This document shows positions 7,760-18,027 of a stretch of 37,424 nt of DNA, piece after piece. A program made the translations under genes and the position numbers. Under the pieces are notes generated by a model that had not been told where the DNA came from, made no database searches, and saw only the letters and a list, made by a program, of their open reading frames with translations. The number at the start of each line of letters is the position of its first letter. Within the stretch, counting starts at the first letter, position 1. The DNA is from an uncultured SAR86 cluster bacterium. Its GTDB lineage: Bacteria > Pseudomonadota > Gammaproteobacteria > Magnimaribacterales > Magnimaribacteraceae. The DNA is taken from positions 1-37,424 of the forward strand of contig CACOVO010000013.1 of NCBI GenBank assembly GCA_902630715.1, read 5' to 3'.

Positions 7760-8581
7760 ATGCTAAAAGAGAGATTTTTAAGCGCAATCGTATTAGCTTC
7801 CATTGTAGGAATATTGATCTTTTTTTTGTCAGATGAATTTTTAATATATTTTCTAGGATTTGTTACTTGCATTTCTTTTTTGGAATTTCTTAAAGTAAGA
7901 TTTTCTTTTGTTCCAATCTTATTTATCTTCCCCCTTTTTATCGGCTTACTTTTTATAGCTAAAATAAATTTCTTTGGATACTTATTCATGGCGTCGAGCA
8001 TACTTATGTACTTGTTGTCGTCAGTTTTAATACTAAGCTTTCCTTTGAACAAAACTTTCTTAAGAAATCCGGTAACCTGGATTGCCTCGGGCTGTATTAT
8101 TCATCTTGGATTTTTCTCATCTATTTTCCAAATGATTTCTTTTGGAAGTACGGCTATTACAAGTATGAACATAGAGAATGAAAGGTTGATAATCTTTTAT
8201 ATTATTTTGATCAGCATATTGATGGACAGTGTTGCTTACTTTGCAGGAAAAAATTATGGTAAAAGAGCTTTCATAAAGAATGTAAGTCCAAATAAAACTC
8301 TGGAAGGATTCTTATCGGCGTTAATAATTACCCCTTTTTTAATGTTTATTATTTCTGGTGATTTATTCAATTTATCAGCACCTTTTGTTTTTATGATCTT
8401 ATTAATTGTTGCTATTTTTTCTGTTTTAGGGGATGCATTAGCCAGTATGCTTAAGAGAGTTGTAGAGATAAAAGACTTTTCAAACCTAATTCCAGGTCAT
8501 GGCGGTATATTTGACCGTTTGGATAGCCATGTGGCTGCCTTTCCCTGCTTTATATTAATCTTATCTCTCATAAAAAGTTGA
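7760..8581 (+). CDS. cdsA: Phosphatidate cytidylyltransferase CdsA
   Basis: Integral inner-membrane enzyme making CDP-diacylglycerol, the precursor of all bacterial phospholipids. The 273-residue protein has about eight hydrophobic segments. The C-terminal signature is well preserved: GKNYGKRAFIKNVSPNKTLEG, DALASMLKRVVEIKDFSNLIPGHGGIFDRLDSHVAA, with the metal-binding DxxAS and the GHGGxxDRxDS motif. Its first half is poorly conserved, as is usual. The start is ATG at 7760, two bases after uppS. The stop codon TGA at 8579-8581 overlaps the dxr ATG by one base. Confidence 0.96.
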   Translation: MLKERFLSAIVLASIVGILIFFLSDEFLIYFLGFVTCISFLEFLKVRFSFVPILFIFPLFIGLLFIAKINFFGYLFMASSILMYLLSSVLILSFPLNKTFLRNPVTWIASGCIIHLGFFSSIFQMISFGSTAITSMNIENERLIIFYIILISILMDSVAYFAGKNYGKRAFIKNVSPNKTLEGFLSALIITPFLMFIISGDLFNLSAPFVFMILLIVAIFSVLGDALASMLKRVVEIKDFSNLIPGHGGIFDRLDSHVAAFPCFILILSLIKS

Positions 8582-9732
8582 TGAAAAATTTATCTATCTT
8601 GGGCTCAACAGGTTCTGTAGGAAAATCCACTCTTGAGGTAGTCAGTAGGAATGCAGACAAATTCCAAATAAACCTTTTAACAGCCAATACAAACTTTTCA
8701 CTAATGCTGGATCAGATTGAGGAGTTTGGACCGAAATTTGTTTTTTTAGAAGATACGGAAGCTCAGAAATCGTTACTGAGAGAATTGGAAAAAACTAAAA
8801 TTAATACAACTCTGTTAACAAGCGAAGATCAGTTGATGGAAGTTCTTGCTGATAATAATTCAGAGATAGTTGTTGCTGCTATGGTTGGAGTGGCAGGGTT
8901 GAAGCCTGTTTATCATGCCGTAGAGCATGGAAAGAATATTTTATTAGCCAATAAAGAATCATATGTTGTTGCCGGGGAGATATTGAATAGTCTTTCGAGT
9001 GTTACGGGTTCTACTATTTTTCCAATAGATAGTGAACACAGCGCAATTCATCAGTGCTTGGAGGGGGTTAAAGATAAAGACTCAATTTCAAAGCTAATTC
9101 TTACTGGATCAGGAGGACCTTTTCTAGACAGAGATATAGATGATTTCGGTAACGTGACACCTGAAGAGGCAATTTCTCATCCTATATGGAAAATGGGAAA
9201 TAAAATTTCTGTAGATTCCTCTACTATGATGAATAAATGTCTAGAGATTATTGAGGCTAGGTGGTTATTTGATATCGTTGACATTGAAGTTTTGATTCAT
9301 CCTGAAGGGATTGTTCATTCAATTGTCGAATTCACTGATAACTCAATGCTTGCGCAAATGTCTGTACCCGATATGAAAATACCAATTGCTTATGGCTTAG
9401 GATTTCCTGAAAGAATAATTTCAGGGTCTGAATCAATAAATTTAGATACACTGAGAACACTTACTTTTAGAAAGCCTGATTACAATAAGTTTCCTGCTCT
9501 AAAGCTTGCAAAGGAATCTATAAAAGAAGGTGGTACTAGTTTTGCTATTCTAAATGCAGCCAACGAAGAGTGTGTCGAAGCCTTCTTAAAGGGTAAAATA
9601 GCATATCTCGATATTTATAAATTAATAGCAAAAGTATTGGATAAATCTGATATTAAAGATGTCAAATGTTTAGATGATATTTTTCAAGCCGACAAAGAAT
9701 CAAGATTGATGACAAGGGAACATATTAAATAA
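8581..9732 (+). CDS. dxr: 1-deoxy-D-xylulose 5-phosphate reductoisomerase
   Basis: Second enzyme of the MEP isoprenoid pathway, converting DXP to MEP with NADPH. The N-terminal Rossmann motif is LSILGSTGSVGKSTLEVV. ANKESYVVAG, the metal site PIDSEHSAIHQCL, the flexible catalytic loop SHPIWKMGNKISVDSSTMMNKCLEIIEA and the C-terminal four-helix bundle follow. The start is taken as ATG at 8581 (383 residues), giving a TGATG overlap with the cdsA stop. An in-frame TTG one codon earlier is less likely. It supplies precursors used by the upstream uppS product. Confidence 0.98.
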   Translation: MKNLSILGSTGSVGKSTLEVVSRNADKFQINLLTANTNFSLMLDQIEEFGPKFVFLEDTEAQKSLLRELEKTKINTTLLTSEDQLMEVLADNNSEIVVAAMVGVAGLKPVYHAVEHGKNILLANKESYVVAGEILNSLSSVTGSTIFPIDSEHSAIHQCLEGVKDKDSISKLILTGSGGPFLDRDIDDFGNVTPEEAISHPIWKMGNKISVDSSTMMNKCLEIIEARWLFDIVDIEVLIHPEGIVHSIVEFTDNSMLAQMSVPDMKIPIAYGLGFPERIISGSESINLDTLRTLTFRKPDYNKFPALKLAKESIKEGGTSFAILNAANEECVEAFLKGKIAYLDIYKLIAKVLDKSDIKDVKCLDDIFQADKESRLMTREHIK

Positions 9733-9739
9733 GAAAAAA

Positions 9740-11101
9740 ATGGACATTCTATTCACTATATTTTCTTTCATTTTGCTTATAAGTATCATTGTGGGAATAC
9801 ATGAACTTGGACACTTTTTGGCAGCAAGATTTTACAAGATACATGTGTTGAAATTTAAAATTGGTTTCGGTAAAGAACTTTTTTCATTTCAAGATAAAAA
9901 TGCCTGTCACTACTCTTTTGGTCTTCTTCCTTTAGGTGGATATGTCCAAATGTTAGGAGAGAACAATCCTATCCAAGAAGGAGAAGATATAAATTTCTCT
10001 GCAGCTAAATCTTATCAACAAGCCACTGCTGGCGAAAGGGCAGTAGTTACGTTTGCCGGCCCATTTGCGAATTTCTTACTTGCAGCTCTAGTTTATTGTT
10101 TTTTGGCTCTAGTAGGAACGACACAATTGTCTTCTTACGTTGGCTATATCACTCCTGACAGCCTATCCGATCAATATGGCATCACCTCGAAGGACAAGAT
10201 TATAGAAATAGACCAAGAGTCAATCGAAGGCTTCAATGACATAAATCTTGCATTATCAAAAAGGATAGGAGATTCAGGTGTCATAAATATGACATTTTCT
10301 AGAAATGATATTATCGAGTCCGCTTCAATACCAATAAAGAACTGGCTTTCAGGTAATGATCAGATTACTCCTTCACTCGCTTTAGGAATTCATCCTTTAT
10401 TGCCTCCCGTTATTGGTAAACTTCAAGAAAATGGGCCAGCAACTAAATTTGGTTTGAAAGAAGGGGATTTAATTACTTCTGTGGACAAGAAAGAGGTCGT
10501 TTCATGGCAAGAGCTATCAAATATATTAGGAACTCTCCCTGATCAGTTAATTGAAATAGACATATTAAGAAATCAAACCTCAAGGACAATCTTATTAGAG
10601 ACCACAAGTTTCATCGACGAAGAAGGAAATAAAAGAGGCAGAATTGGAATTCTTGCGTCAAATAATTTTAATGAATGGCCCAGCGACTATGTTTTCGTCA
10701 ATAAAGAAAGTTTCTTGCTTGCACCAATTCATGGTGTCAAGGAGACTTATAGATATACCGTATTAATACTTTCATCCATAGGGAAATTGATATCGGGCTC
10801 AATATCAGCCGATAACCTTGGCGGACCAATACAAATTTCTGTGCTTGCAGGCTCAGCAGCAAAAGCTGGCTACATCACGTTCCTATCCATGATAGCATTG
10901 CTAAGTATTAATTTAGGACTTTTAAACCTTTTGCCTATCCCTATCTTGGACGGTGGACAATTACTGATGATTGCGATAGAAAAAATAAAGGGATCTCCTG
11001 TATCAGATATGGCATTGGAGTATACAATGAGACTTGGTCTCGTCCTGGTGGTAAGTTTAATGATTTTTGCTTTCGCCAATGATATTGCAAGGCTTATTTA
11101 A
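9740..11101 (+). CDS. rseP: Site-2 zinc metalloprotease RseP
   Basis: Inner-membrane intramembrane protease. In E. coli it cleaves the anti-sigma factor RseA and remnant signal peptides, releasing sigma-E in the envelope stress response. The first transmembrane helix carries the zinc motif HELGHF. Two PDZ-like domains follow (around SDQYGITSKDKIIEID and ATKFGLKEGDLITSVDKKEV). The third transmembrane helix has the LDG motif in NLLPIPILDGGQLL. At 453 residues it is close to E. coli (450). It is placed directly before bamA, as in most gammaproteobacteria. The ATG at 9740 has only an A-rich upstream stretch. Confidence 0.98.
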   Translation: MDILFTIFSFILLISIIVGIHELGHFLAARFYKIHVLKFKIGFGKELFSFQDKNACHYSFGLLPLGGYVQMLGENNPIQEGEDINFSAAKSYQQATAGERAVVTFAGPFANFLLAALVYCFLALVGTTQLSSYVGYITPDSLSDQYGITSKDKIIEIDQESIEGFNDINLALSKRIGDSGVINMTFSRNDIIESASIPIKNWLSGNDQITPSLALGIHPLLPPVIGKLQENGPATKFGLKEGDLITSVDKKEVVSWQELSNILGTLPDQLIEIDILRNQTSRTILLETTSFIDEEGNKRGRIGILASNNFNEWPSDYVFVNKESFLLAPIHGVKETYRYTVLILSSIGKLISGSISADNLGGPIQISVLAGSAAKAGYITFLSMIALLSINLGLLNLLPIPILDGGQLLMIAIEKIKGSPVSDMALEYTMRLGLVLVVSLMIFAFANDIARLI

Positions 11102-11108
11102 CAACGAA

Positions 11109-13514
11109 ATGATGACGAAGTTTTTACTAATTTTTTTGATAGTTTTCTTTAGCTTTAATGCTCAAAAAATTACTGCCGAAGAATCATGGGTAGTAAACGA
11201 TATAAGGATCAGTGGACTACAGAGAGTATCAGCTGGAAGTGTTTTTAATGTGATGCCAATAGCCATTGGAGATGAGGTTGATGTCTATGAGCTTCAAAAT
11301 ACGGCTAAAACCATTTTCAAAACTGGCCAGTTTGATGATATTCAACTCGGAAGAGAAGGCAATACCTTGATAATAAGTCTTGTAGAGAGACCGTCTATTG
11401 CTGAAATCGAACTAGATGGTAATAAAGCCCTGAAAACAGAAGATTTATTGAAGGGTCTCGACGATGCAGGATTATCCCAAGGTCAAGTTTTCAAAAGATC
11501 TATCGTCAATAGTTTGGCTTTAGAGATACAGAGACAATATGTTTCCCAAGGTAGATACGGAGCTAAAGTAGATGTAACAACTCAAGATGAACTAAGGAAC
11601 AGGATTTCTTTAAACATTGAAATAGATGAAGGTGAGGTTGCTGAGATAAAATCTATTAATCTCATAGGAAACGAGTCTTTTGTTGATGAAGAGGTTCTGA
11701 AGGATTTTGAGTTAAAGACTGGAGGATGGTTTTCTTTTTTTACAAACGACAATCGTTATTCTAGAGAAAAACTTAAAGGTGATATCGAGTCGTTGGAATC
11801 ATTTTATAGAAATAGAGGATATGTTGAATTTAATTTAGTGAGTTCTCAAGTTAGTATTTCTTCAGATAAAACGGGCGTTTTTATAACTCTTAATATATCT
11901 GAGGGGACTACCTACGATGTTAATGATATAAAGATAGTTGGAGATTTGCCGGTTGAAGAGGAAATCCTTGAGTCGTTAATTCTTATAAAGAAAGGAGAGA
12001 GATTTAACCAATTTTTGGTTACTGAAACTGAAGAGATCTTTAAGAATATATTAGGCAATGAAGGATATAGCTTCGCCGAAGTGAGAGGCGTTCCCGATGT
12101 CAACGAAGAGTCTGGCAATGTTGATTTAACTTTTTACGTGGATCCACAACAAAGAACGTATGTCAGAAGGATTGTTTTTAAAGGCAATAAAAGAACGCAT
12201 GATGTTGTTTTGAGAAGAGAAATGAGACAGATGGAAGGTGCATGGGCTTCTAACAACCTTATTGAAAATTCAAAATTAAGATTAGAAAGATTAGGTTTTT
12301 TTAAAGAAGTTGAATCTGAAACTATTCCTGTACCGGGCATAAATGATCAGGTCGATGTTGAGTTTTCAGTAGAGGAAGAGTTTTCAGGTTCTATTGGTGG
12401 GAGCTTGGGATATGGCGCTTATGGTCTAGTTTTGGGCCTTAACTACAATGAAAATAATGCATTTGGAACTGGAAGGGCTATAGGTATAGGAATCAATGAT
12501 AGCACTTGGCAAAGGAGTTACTCTTTTAGTTATGGTGAGCCGTATTTTAATATAGATGGTGTCAGCAGAGGTTATAGCGCGTATTTTAGGGAATCTGACT
12601 ATGGTCAATTTAATATAGCTAGCTATACCTCAGATTCGTTTGGTGCAGGTATCCAATTCGGTCTTCCAATAAGCGATATTGAAAGAATAGGATTGAATTT
12701 AAATTACGATAATACAAGTATAGATACAGGCACGACTCCAGCTTCACAAATTTTGGCTTTTACCCAGTCTGAAGGTACAAAATTCGAGGTTTTTAAAACT
12801 CAATTCATTTGGTCTAGAGTTACTTTAAATAGAGGTTTATTTCCTACTGCTGGCCAATCGCAATCTGTAGCACTCCAAGTTGCAGTTCCCGGCAGTTCAT
12901 TGACTTATGCCAAGGCAACTTACAGGCATAAATATTTCAAACCTATTTTTGATGGAAGATTCGTACTTGGTTTTAGAGGAGAGCTCGGCTTGCTTGAAGC
13001 ATATGGAGATACTGAGGTGGCTCCTTTCTTTGAGCACTACTATTCTGGCGGAATTAGTTCTGTAAGAGGATTCAAACAAAATACTTTAGGACCTCGTGCG
13101 ATCCCCTCTCAATTTTACCTGGATAATGAAGGCAATCCTATAATTGGGGAAGATGGAAATCCAATCCCTAATCCCTTTTCTTTCTATAGAGACGATAGAT
13201 CTATTGGAGGAGCCTATCTCGTGGAAGGCGGTTTTGATTTTATATTTAAGTTACCTTTCATCGACGACCAGAGATCAATGAGAAGCTCGTTTTTTATTGA
13301 TATTGGTAATGTATTTTCTAAAGATTGTGGATTTGATCAGTCCAATATTAATTGTAGTGAACTTGATTTAGGCGAATTGAGATATTCTTATGGACTTGGA
13401 GTAACTTGGATAACTCAGCTTGGTCCAATGTCATTGGCAATTGCTGCCCCATCAAATGAAGGACCTCTTGACGAAACAGAAAACTTTCAATTTGAAATTG
13501 GTACGCAATTTTAA
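11109..13514 (+). CDS. bamA: Outer membrane assembly factor BamA
   Basis: Central pore of the BAM complex that inserts beta-barrel proteins into the outer membrane. The start is ATG at 11109 (801 residues): it gives a clean signal peptide (MMTKFLLIFLIVFFSF, cleavage near AEES). An earlier TTG at 11067 would add 14 residues overlapping rseP and is rejected. Five POTRA domains fill about residues 25-425 (first: WVVNDIRISGLQRVSAGSVF; fifth: TYVRRIVFKGNKRTHDVVLRREM). The 16-strand barrel follows, with the conserved loop-6 motif VRGF at about residue 650. The chain ends in Phe (GTQF), the usual outer-membrane barrel signal. It is followed by its periplasmic partner skp. Confidence 0.98.
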   Translation: MMTKFLLIFLIVFFSFNAQKITAEESWVVNDIRISGLQRVSAGSVFNVMPIAIGDEVDVYELQNTAKTIFKTGQFDDIQLGREGNTLIISLVERPSIAEIELDGNKALKTEDLLKGLDDAGLSQGQVFKRSIVNSLALEIQRQYVSQGRYGAKVDVTTQDELRNRISLNIEIDEGEVAEIKSINLIGNESFVDEEVLKDFELKTGGWFSFFTNDNRYSREKLKGDIESLESFYRNRGYVEFNLVSSQVSISSDKTGVFITLNISEGTTYDVNDIKIVGDLPVEEEILESLILIKKGERFNQFLVTETEEIFKNILGNEGYSFAEVRGVPDVNEESGNVDLTFYVDPQQRTYVRRIVFKGNKRTHDVVLRREMRQMEGAWASNNLIENSKLRLERLGFFKEVESETIPVPGINDQVDVEFSVEEEFSGSIGGSLGYGAYGLVLGLNYNENNAFGTGRAIGIGINDSTWQRSYSFSYGEPYFNIDGVSRGYSAYFRESDYGQFNIASYTSDSFGAGIQFGLPISDIERIGLNLNYDNTSIDTGTTPASQILAFTQSEGTKFEVFKTQFIWSRVTLNRGLFPTAGQSQSVALQVAVPGSSLTYAKATYRHKYFKPIFDGRFVLGFRGELGLLEAYGDTEVAPFFEHYYSGGISSVRGFKQNTLGPRAIPSQFYLDNEGNPIIGEDGNPIPNPFSFYRDDRSIGGAYLVEGGFDFIFKLPFIDDQRSMRSSFFIDIGNVFSKDCGFDQSNINCSELDLGELRYSYGLGVTWITQLGPMSLAIAAPSNEGPLDETENFQFEIGTQF

Positions 13515-13585
13515 ATGTTCATAATGCTACTAAATTGTTCAACAAAACTGTAGAATTCACCGACGGTTACTTAATGGGAAAGAAT

Positions 13586-14116
13586 ATGAAATTTTTAAAA
13601 ACTCTTTTTGTTGCAATAATTGCAACACTTTTTACCATAACACTTCAGTCTGCTGACTTGAATATTGCAACTCTTGACCCACAAGGTGCACTTTTTAGCA
13701 CAAATGTGGCAAAAAAAGAGCTTGAAGAGCTTGAAAACTCTGATGAATGGAAAGAAGTTGTTGAAGAGCTTCAATCAAAGGCTACTGAAGCACGGGAAAT
13801 ACAGGAGAAGACTCAGAAAGATGGACCCACCATGTCTGATGAGGAAAAGCAGGACGCAGCTCAAAAATTTCAATCCCTCCAACAAGATATAAATTTCCTA
13901 AGGGAAAAAACAAATCAGTTTAGGAACCAGACTCTACAATTACTTTCTCAAGAGCAGGCAGAAAAATTTCAAGTCATAGTTACAGAGTTGATAAGAGCAA
14001 AAGGAATTACCTTACTAATCAATAGTAGTGCTCAGCAGCAGATACTTCTTCATGCAGACCAAAGTTATGACATAACTCAAGAAGTTATTGATGCTATGAA
14101 TGAAAAAGAAGATTAA
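13586..14116 (+). CDS. skp: Periplasmic chaperone Skp (OmpH family)
   Basis: Trimeric jellyfish-shaped chaperone that carries unfolded outer-membrane proteins across the periplasm to BamA. The start is taken as ATG at 13586 (176 residues): it yields a proper signal peptide (MKFLKTLFVAIIATLF, cleavage after LQSA) and has GGGAAAG just upstream. A longer frame from 13535 would put polar residues ahead of the signal and is unlikely. The mature protein opens with the beta-strand ATLDPQGALFST and then forms the long Glu/Gln/Lys-rich coiled-coil tentacles (about 55-125). The final part (LLINSSAQQQILLHADQSYDIT) is the closing body segment typical of OmpH. It lies between bamA and lpxD, as in E. coli. 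Confidence 0.93.
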   Translation: MKFLKTLFVAIIATLFTITLQSADLNIATLDPQGALFSTNVAKKELEELENSDEWKEVVEELQSKATEAREIQEKTQKDGPTMSDEEKQDAAQKFQSLQQDINFLREKTNQFRNQTLQLLSQEQAEKFQVIVTELIRAKGITLLINSSAQQQILLHADQSYDITQEVIDAMNEKED

Positions 14117-14122
14117 ATCTTT

Positions 14123-15121
14123 GTGTCTTCCCTCAAAAGTTTCAAGTTAGGCGAACTTGCAGAAATACTTGAGGTAGAGCTCAAAGGAGACTCTAATAAA
14201 GAACTTTCAGGCATGGGTTCCCTGGAAAATTCTACAAATGAGGAGATTTCTTTTATTGCAAAGAAATCTTATAAGTCAGAGTTGGCAAAAACTAAAGCTG
14301 GTGCAGTTATCTGCTCTGAAGAATTTTCCCAGTTTTATGACGGCAATAAACTAATTTGTTCTAATCCCTATCTCATATACGCACGATGTACAAGATTGTT
14401 TAAGCAAAGACCAGAAGTTGAAAAAGGTATTTCCTGCTTAGCAGAAGTTCATAAAATGGCTAAAGTTTCTAAAAGCGCATGTGTTTCAGGTTTTGTAACA
14501 ATCTCTTCCAATGCCACTATTGGCGATAACGTTGTTATTATGCCTGGCACATTCATTGGAGAAGGGTCTGTGATTGGAAAAGACTCCATAATATATCCCA
14601 ATACTTCAATTTACGATCACGTAGAAATCGGTAGTGATTGCATTATTCATGCAGGAGTAGTCATTGGCTCAGATGGACTAGGTTTTGCCAAAGAAGATAA
14701 CACTTGGGTAAAAATTGAACATTTAGGTAGGGTCCTTATAGGAAATGATGTAGAAATAGGTTCGAATAGCACAATTGATAGAGGTTCTGTAGGTGACACT
14801 GTTATCGGTAGCAATGTCAAGATAGATAATCAAGTGCACATAGCACACAACGTTAAGATCGGTTCTGGAACAGCCATAGCAGGAAACAGCGCTATAGCAG
14901 GAAGTACTAGTATTGGAAAAAATTGTACCTTAGCAGGTTGTTCGGCAATTGTTGATAATATAGAGATCGTAAGCGAAGTTCACATAACCGCAATGTCTTT
15001 GATAACTAAATCAATTAAAGAAAGTGGATTTTACTCCTCAGGCACACCTTTTATGAAGAACTCTGATTGGAAAAAGAATGCTGTTGCATTTAAAAGACTT
15101 CACGAAACTAGAAAAAAATAA
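14123..15121 (+). CDS. lpxD: UDP-3-O-(3-hydroxyacyl)glucosamine N-acyltransferase LpxD
   Basis: Third step of lipid A synthesis. The N-terminal uridine-binding domain (about 1-100, with [23 protein letters not shown]) is followed by a left-handed beta-helix of hexapeptide repeats ([55 protein letters not shown]). The catalytic His lies in HIAHNV. A short C-terminal helix ([19 protein letters not shown]) contacts the acyl carrier protein. At 332 residues it is close to E. coli (341). The start is GTG at 14123, six bases after skp. Confidence 0.98.
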   Translation: MSSLKSFKLGELAEILEVELKGDSNKELSGMGSLENSTNEEISFIAKKSYKSELAKTKAGAVICSEEFSQFYDGNKLICSNPYLIYARCTRLFKQRPEVEKGISCLAEVHKMAKVSKSACVSGFVTISSNATIGDNVVIMPGTFIGEGSVIGKDSIIYPNTSIYDHVEIGSDCIIHAGVVIGSDGLGFAKEDNTWVKIEHLGRVLIGNDVEIGSNSTIDRGSVGDTVIGSNVKIDNQVHIAHNVKIGSGTAIAGNSAIAGSTSIGKNCTLAGCSAIVDNIEIVSEVHITAMSLITKSIKESGFYSSGTPFMKNSDWKKNAVAFKRLHETRKK

Positions 15122-15123
15122 AG

Positions 15124-15570
15124 ATGGATGTAGAAATAAATATAGAGGAAATTCAAGAATTTTTACCACATAGATATCCAATGTTACTCGTCGATAGAGT
15201 AACAGATATGGCACTTGGGGAGTCAATTACAGCCTATAAAAACATAACAACAAATGAGCCCTTTTTTATGGGACATTTTCCAGGGAAACAGGTAATGCCA
15301 GGTGTCCTAATTGTTGAAGCAATGGCGCAAGCCTCTGGAATCTTAGGATTTAAAACCATGGATAAAAAGCCAGAGGATGGCTCTATTTATTATTTCGTGG
15401 GTGCAGACGATTTACGTTTTAAAAGACCGGCAGTTCCAGGAGATAAATTAATTCTGAATTCTAAAGTTCTTACAAACAAGAAAGGTATTTGGAAGTTTGA
15501 TTGCTCAGCTACTGTAGAGGAAGAACTTGTTGCAAAAGCAACTATACTTTGTGCTGATAGGCCTAAATAA
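15124..15570 (+). CDS. fabZ: 3-hydroxyacyl-ACP dehydratase FabZ
   Basis: Hot-dog-fold dehydratase of type II fatty-acid elongation; it competes with LpxA and LpxD for 3-hydroxyacyl-ACP. [17 protein letters not shown] opens the fold. The active site is [20 protein letters not shown], with the catalytic His and Glu in place. At 148 residues it matches the family (E. coli 151). It starts two bases after lpxD and ends two bases before lpxA, in the conserved lpxD-fabZ-lpxA-lpxB order. Confidence 0.98.
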   Translation: MDVEINIEEIQEFLPHRYPMLLVDRVTDMALGESITAYKNITTNEPFFMGHFPGKQVMPGVLIVEAMAQASGILGFKTMDKKPEDGSIYYFVGADDLRFKRPAVPGDKLILNSKVLTNKKGIWKFDCSATVEEELVAKATILCADRPK

Positions 15571-15572
15571 AA

Positions 15573-16343
15573 ATGATACATCCTTCATCTATAATCGATC
15601 CGTCTGCAAAAATCGCTAGTTCAGTCGAAATTGGACCTTTTTGTTTAATAGGACCGAATGTAGAAATCGGAGAAGATACAAAAGTTGAATCTCACGTAAT
15701 CTTGAAAGGACCTACAAAGATAGGAAAAAAGAATCACATTTTTCAATTCTCAACTCTAGGAGATGGAAGTCCAGACAAAAAATATAACAACGAGCCAACA
15801 ACTTTAGTTATAGGCAACGAAAACATAATTAGAGAAGGGGTGACAATACACAGAGGTACTGTACAAGATAGGGGTGAAACACTTATAGGAGACAGGAATC
15901 TCATAATGGCCTACTCTCACATAGCTCACGACTGCGTCCTAGGCGACGATATAGTTTTAACCAATCAGGCTGCACTGGCTGGGTCTGTAAACGTAGGAAA
16001 CGGTGCTATTCTTGGAGGTTATGCAATAGTTCATCAATTTTGTTCAATCGGAAGTTATAGCTTCTGTGCAATGGGAAGTGCAGTAAATAAAGATATACCT
16101 GCTTACGTCAAGGTTAGAGGAAATCCTGCAAGACCCTTTGGGATAAATACAACTGGTATAAAAAGAATAGGTTATCCCAAGGAAACTATAGAAGCCCTAA
16201 GATCCGCATACAGGGCTATTTACAGAAAAAAACTTACTGTTGATGAAGCAATAGATGAACTCAAACTCACTCGAAAAAAATATAAAGAAGTCGATTTATT
16301 TATTGAATCCATTGAAAATTCCACGAGAGGTATTTCTCGTTGA
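15573..16343 (+). CDS. lpxA: UDP-N-acetylglucosamine acyltransferase LpxA
   Basis: First enzyme of lipid A synthesis, moving a 3-hydroxyacyl chain from ACP to UDP-GlcNAc. The beta-helix starts MIHPSSIIDPSAKIASSVEIG. The catalytic His sits in SHIAHDCVLGDDIV. VTIHRGT and GNPARPFGINTTGIKR precede the helical C-terminal domain. At 256 residues it is near E. coli (262). The ATG at 15573 has only an A-rich upstream context (TAAAAATG). The TGA stop overlaps the lpxB ATG by one base. Confidence 0.98.
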   Translation: MIHPSSIIDPSAKIASSVEIGPFCLIGPNVEIGEDTKVESHVILKGPTKIGKKNHIFQFSTLGDGSPDKKYNNEPTTLVIGNENIIREGVTIHRGTVQDRGETLIGDRNLIMAYSHIAHDCVLGDDIVLTNQAALAGSVNVGNGAILGGYAIVHQFCSIGSYSFCAMGSAVNKDIPAYVKVRGNPARPFGINTTGIKRIGYPKETIEALRSAYRAIYRKKLTVDEAIDELKLTRKKYKEVDLFIESIENSTRGISR

Positions 16344-17461
16344 TGACCGCAGATAGTCCGAAGAGAAAATTTAAAATAGCAATAGTTGCTGGTGAAAAGT
16401 CTGGCGATGAGTTAGGTGGTCCTTTAATGGAAAACTTAAAATCAGCTTATCCATCAATTGACTTCATAGGTGTTGGCGGAGAAAAGATGACTTCTGCAGG
16501 ATTAGTATCGCAATTTGATATGAACGAGATTGCCGTCATGGGTATTATTGAACCACTTCTCAAGCTCAGAAAAATAATTGGATTAAGAAAAGGACTTAAA
16601 AACTTCATATTAAATGAAAGGCCAGATTTATTCATCGGCATTGATTCACCAGATTTTAATTTACCAATTGCTAGACTTTTGAAAAAAAAACTTAATATAA
16701 AAACAGTTCAATATGTAAGTCCCTCGGTTTGGGCATGGAGAAAAGGACGTATAAAAGTAATGGAAAAGTCAGTTGACTCAGTTTTAACAATCTTTCCCTT
16801 TGAAAAATCGGCTTACTCAGGGTCCAATATAAAAGTTTCATATGTTGGTCACCCCTTGTCTTATGAAATTTCGATGACCAAGGAACAAATCGACAACAAG
16901 ATAAGTAATAGCATTGCTCTGTTGCCCGGAAGTAGGAGGTCGGAAGTTCTTCATATAGGAGATTTAATGATCAAAGCCGCAAGAATTCTCAAAGCTAGGA
17001 ATTCCAAATTTGAGTTTTTTATGCCTTTATCTAATAAAGATCATTTAAATTTATTTAATGAGGATCTTGAAGAATATATAAATATCTCTTACGGCGATGC
17101 ACAAGATGTTTTGAAGAAAGTTGAGTTGTCTATAACAACATCTGGCACCGCAACACTCGAATCAGTTTTATCTTTTACTCCTTGCCTCACAGTATATAAA
17201 ACAAACTGGCTCTCATATTTTCTGATAAAGCCTTTACTGAATATTGACACCATCTCATTGCCCAACCTGATAATGGAAAAAAACTTTTTGCCTGAGCTCT
17301 TACAAGGGGATGTAACTATTCAAAATATTGTGAATTCAGTTCAATCGATCTTAGATGGCGATAGACAATCCTATGAGAAAAAATTCTTAAAAATCAAAGA
17401 GAGTCTTATGGCGGGAGGAGCAGAAAAGGCCTCAAATGAAATTTTAAGGTTGATTAATTGA
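16343..17461 (+). CDS. lpxB: Lipid A disaccharide synthase LpxB
   Basis: GT19-family glycosyltransferase that joins UDP-2,3-diacylglucosamine and lipid [16 protein letters not shown] at the N-terminus, the strongly conserved [14 protein letters not shown], the FPFEK motif ([11 protein letters not shown]), [10 protein letters not shown] and TSGTATLE are all present. At 372 residues it is close to E. coli (382). I chose ATG at 16343, overlapping the lpxA stop as TGATG; the in-frame TTG at 16340 is less likely. It ends overlapping the rnhB start by four bases. Confidence 0.98.
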   Translation: MTADSPKRKFKIAIVAGEKSGDELGGPLMENLKSAYPSIDFIGVGGEKMTSAGLVSQFDMNEIAVMGIIEPLLKLRKIIGLRKGLKNFILNERPDLFIGIDSPDFNLPIARLLKKKLNIKTVQYVSPSVWAWRKGRIKVMEKSVDSVLTIFPFEKSAYSGSNIKVSYVGHPLSYEISMTKEQIDNKISNSIALLPGSRRSEVLHIGDLMIKAARILKARNSKFEFFMPLSNKDHLNLFNEDLEEYINISYGDAQDVLKKVELSITTSGTATLESVLSFTPCLTVYKTNWLSYFLIKPLLNIDTISLPNLIMEKNFLPELLQGDVTIQNIVNSVQSILDGDRQSYEKKFLKIKESLMAGGAEKASNEILRLIN

Positions 17462-18027
17462 TTCAAGCAGGTGTCGATGAAGCAGGTAGAGGCCCATTGG
17501 CAGGGCCGGTATATGCAGCAGCAGTCATACTTGATGAAAAGATTAATATTGAAGGTCTTAATGATTCAAAAAAAATTTCATTTCCTAAAAGAAAGTATTT
17601 AGCTGAAGAAATAAAGGCTAAGGCCGTTGCATGGTCTATAGGAATAAGCTCACCGCAGGAGATTGATGAGATAAATATATTAGCAGCGTCATTGCAAGCC
17701 ATGAGCAGAGCAGTTGAAGGGCTTGAGAAAAAACCAGATATGATTTTGGTTGATGGAATTCATGCTCCTGAACTAGACATTCCTATCAAAACAATTATAA
17801 AAGGAGATGCACTCGAAAAAAATATCATGGCTGCATCCATACTTGCTAAAGTTTATAGAGACGAATACATGATTGAGGTAGATAAATTGCATCCAGAATA
17901 TGGCTTCAAACATCATAAAGGATACCCTACAAAGATGCATTTAGAAGCATTAGAATTACACGGTATAACTGATGAACATAGACTCACCTTCACGCCAGTA
18001 AAGAAAATTTATGAATCAAATAGATAA
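17458..18027 (+). CDS. rnhB: Ribonuclease HII
   Basis: Removes RNA from RNA-DNA hybrids and excises single ribonucleotides from DNA. The four catalytic acids are visible: Asp and Glu in [12 protein letters not shown], Asp in ILVDGI, and the Asp region of [21 protein letters not shown]. It is 189 residues (E. coli 198). The start is TTG at 17458, overlapping the lpxB stop by four bases. No ATG upstream of the GVDEAGRG motif is available, so the TTG is well supported. It overlaps the dnaE start by 17 bases, so translation is probably coupled. Confidence 0.97.
   Translation: MIQAGVDEAGRGPLAGPVYAAAVILDEKINIEGLNDSKKISFPKRKYLAEEIKAKAVAWSIGISSPQEIDEINILAASLQAMSRAVEGLEKKPDMILVDGIHAPELDIPIKTIIKGDALEKNIMAASILAKVYRDEYMIEVDKLHPEYGFKHHKGYPTKMHLEALELHGITDEHRLTFTPVKKIYESNR

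Noticed and set aside
11067-11108. Upstream TTG start for bamA
   Set aside because: It would put 14 residues ahead of the signal peptide and overlap rseP; ATG 11109 gives a normal signal sequence.
13535-13585. Longer N-terminus for skp
   Set aside because: It adds polar and acidic residues before a clean signal peptide; ATG 13586 has a better upstream purine stretch.
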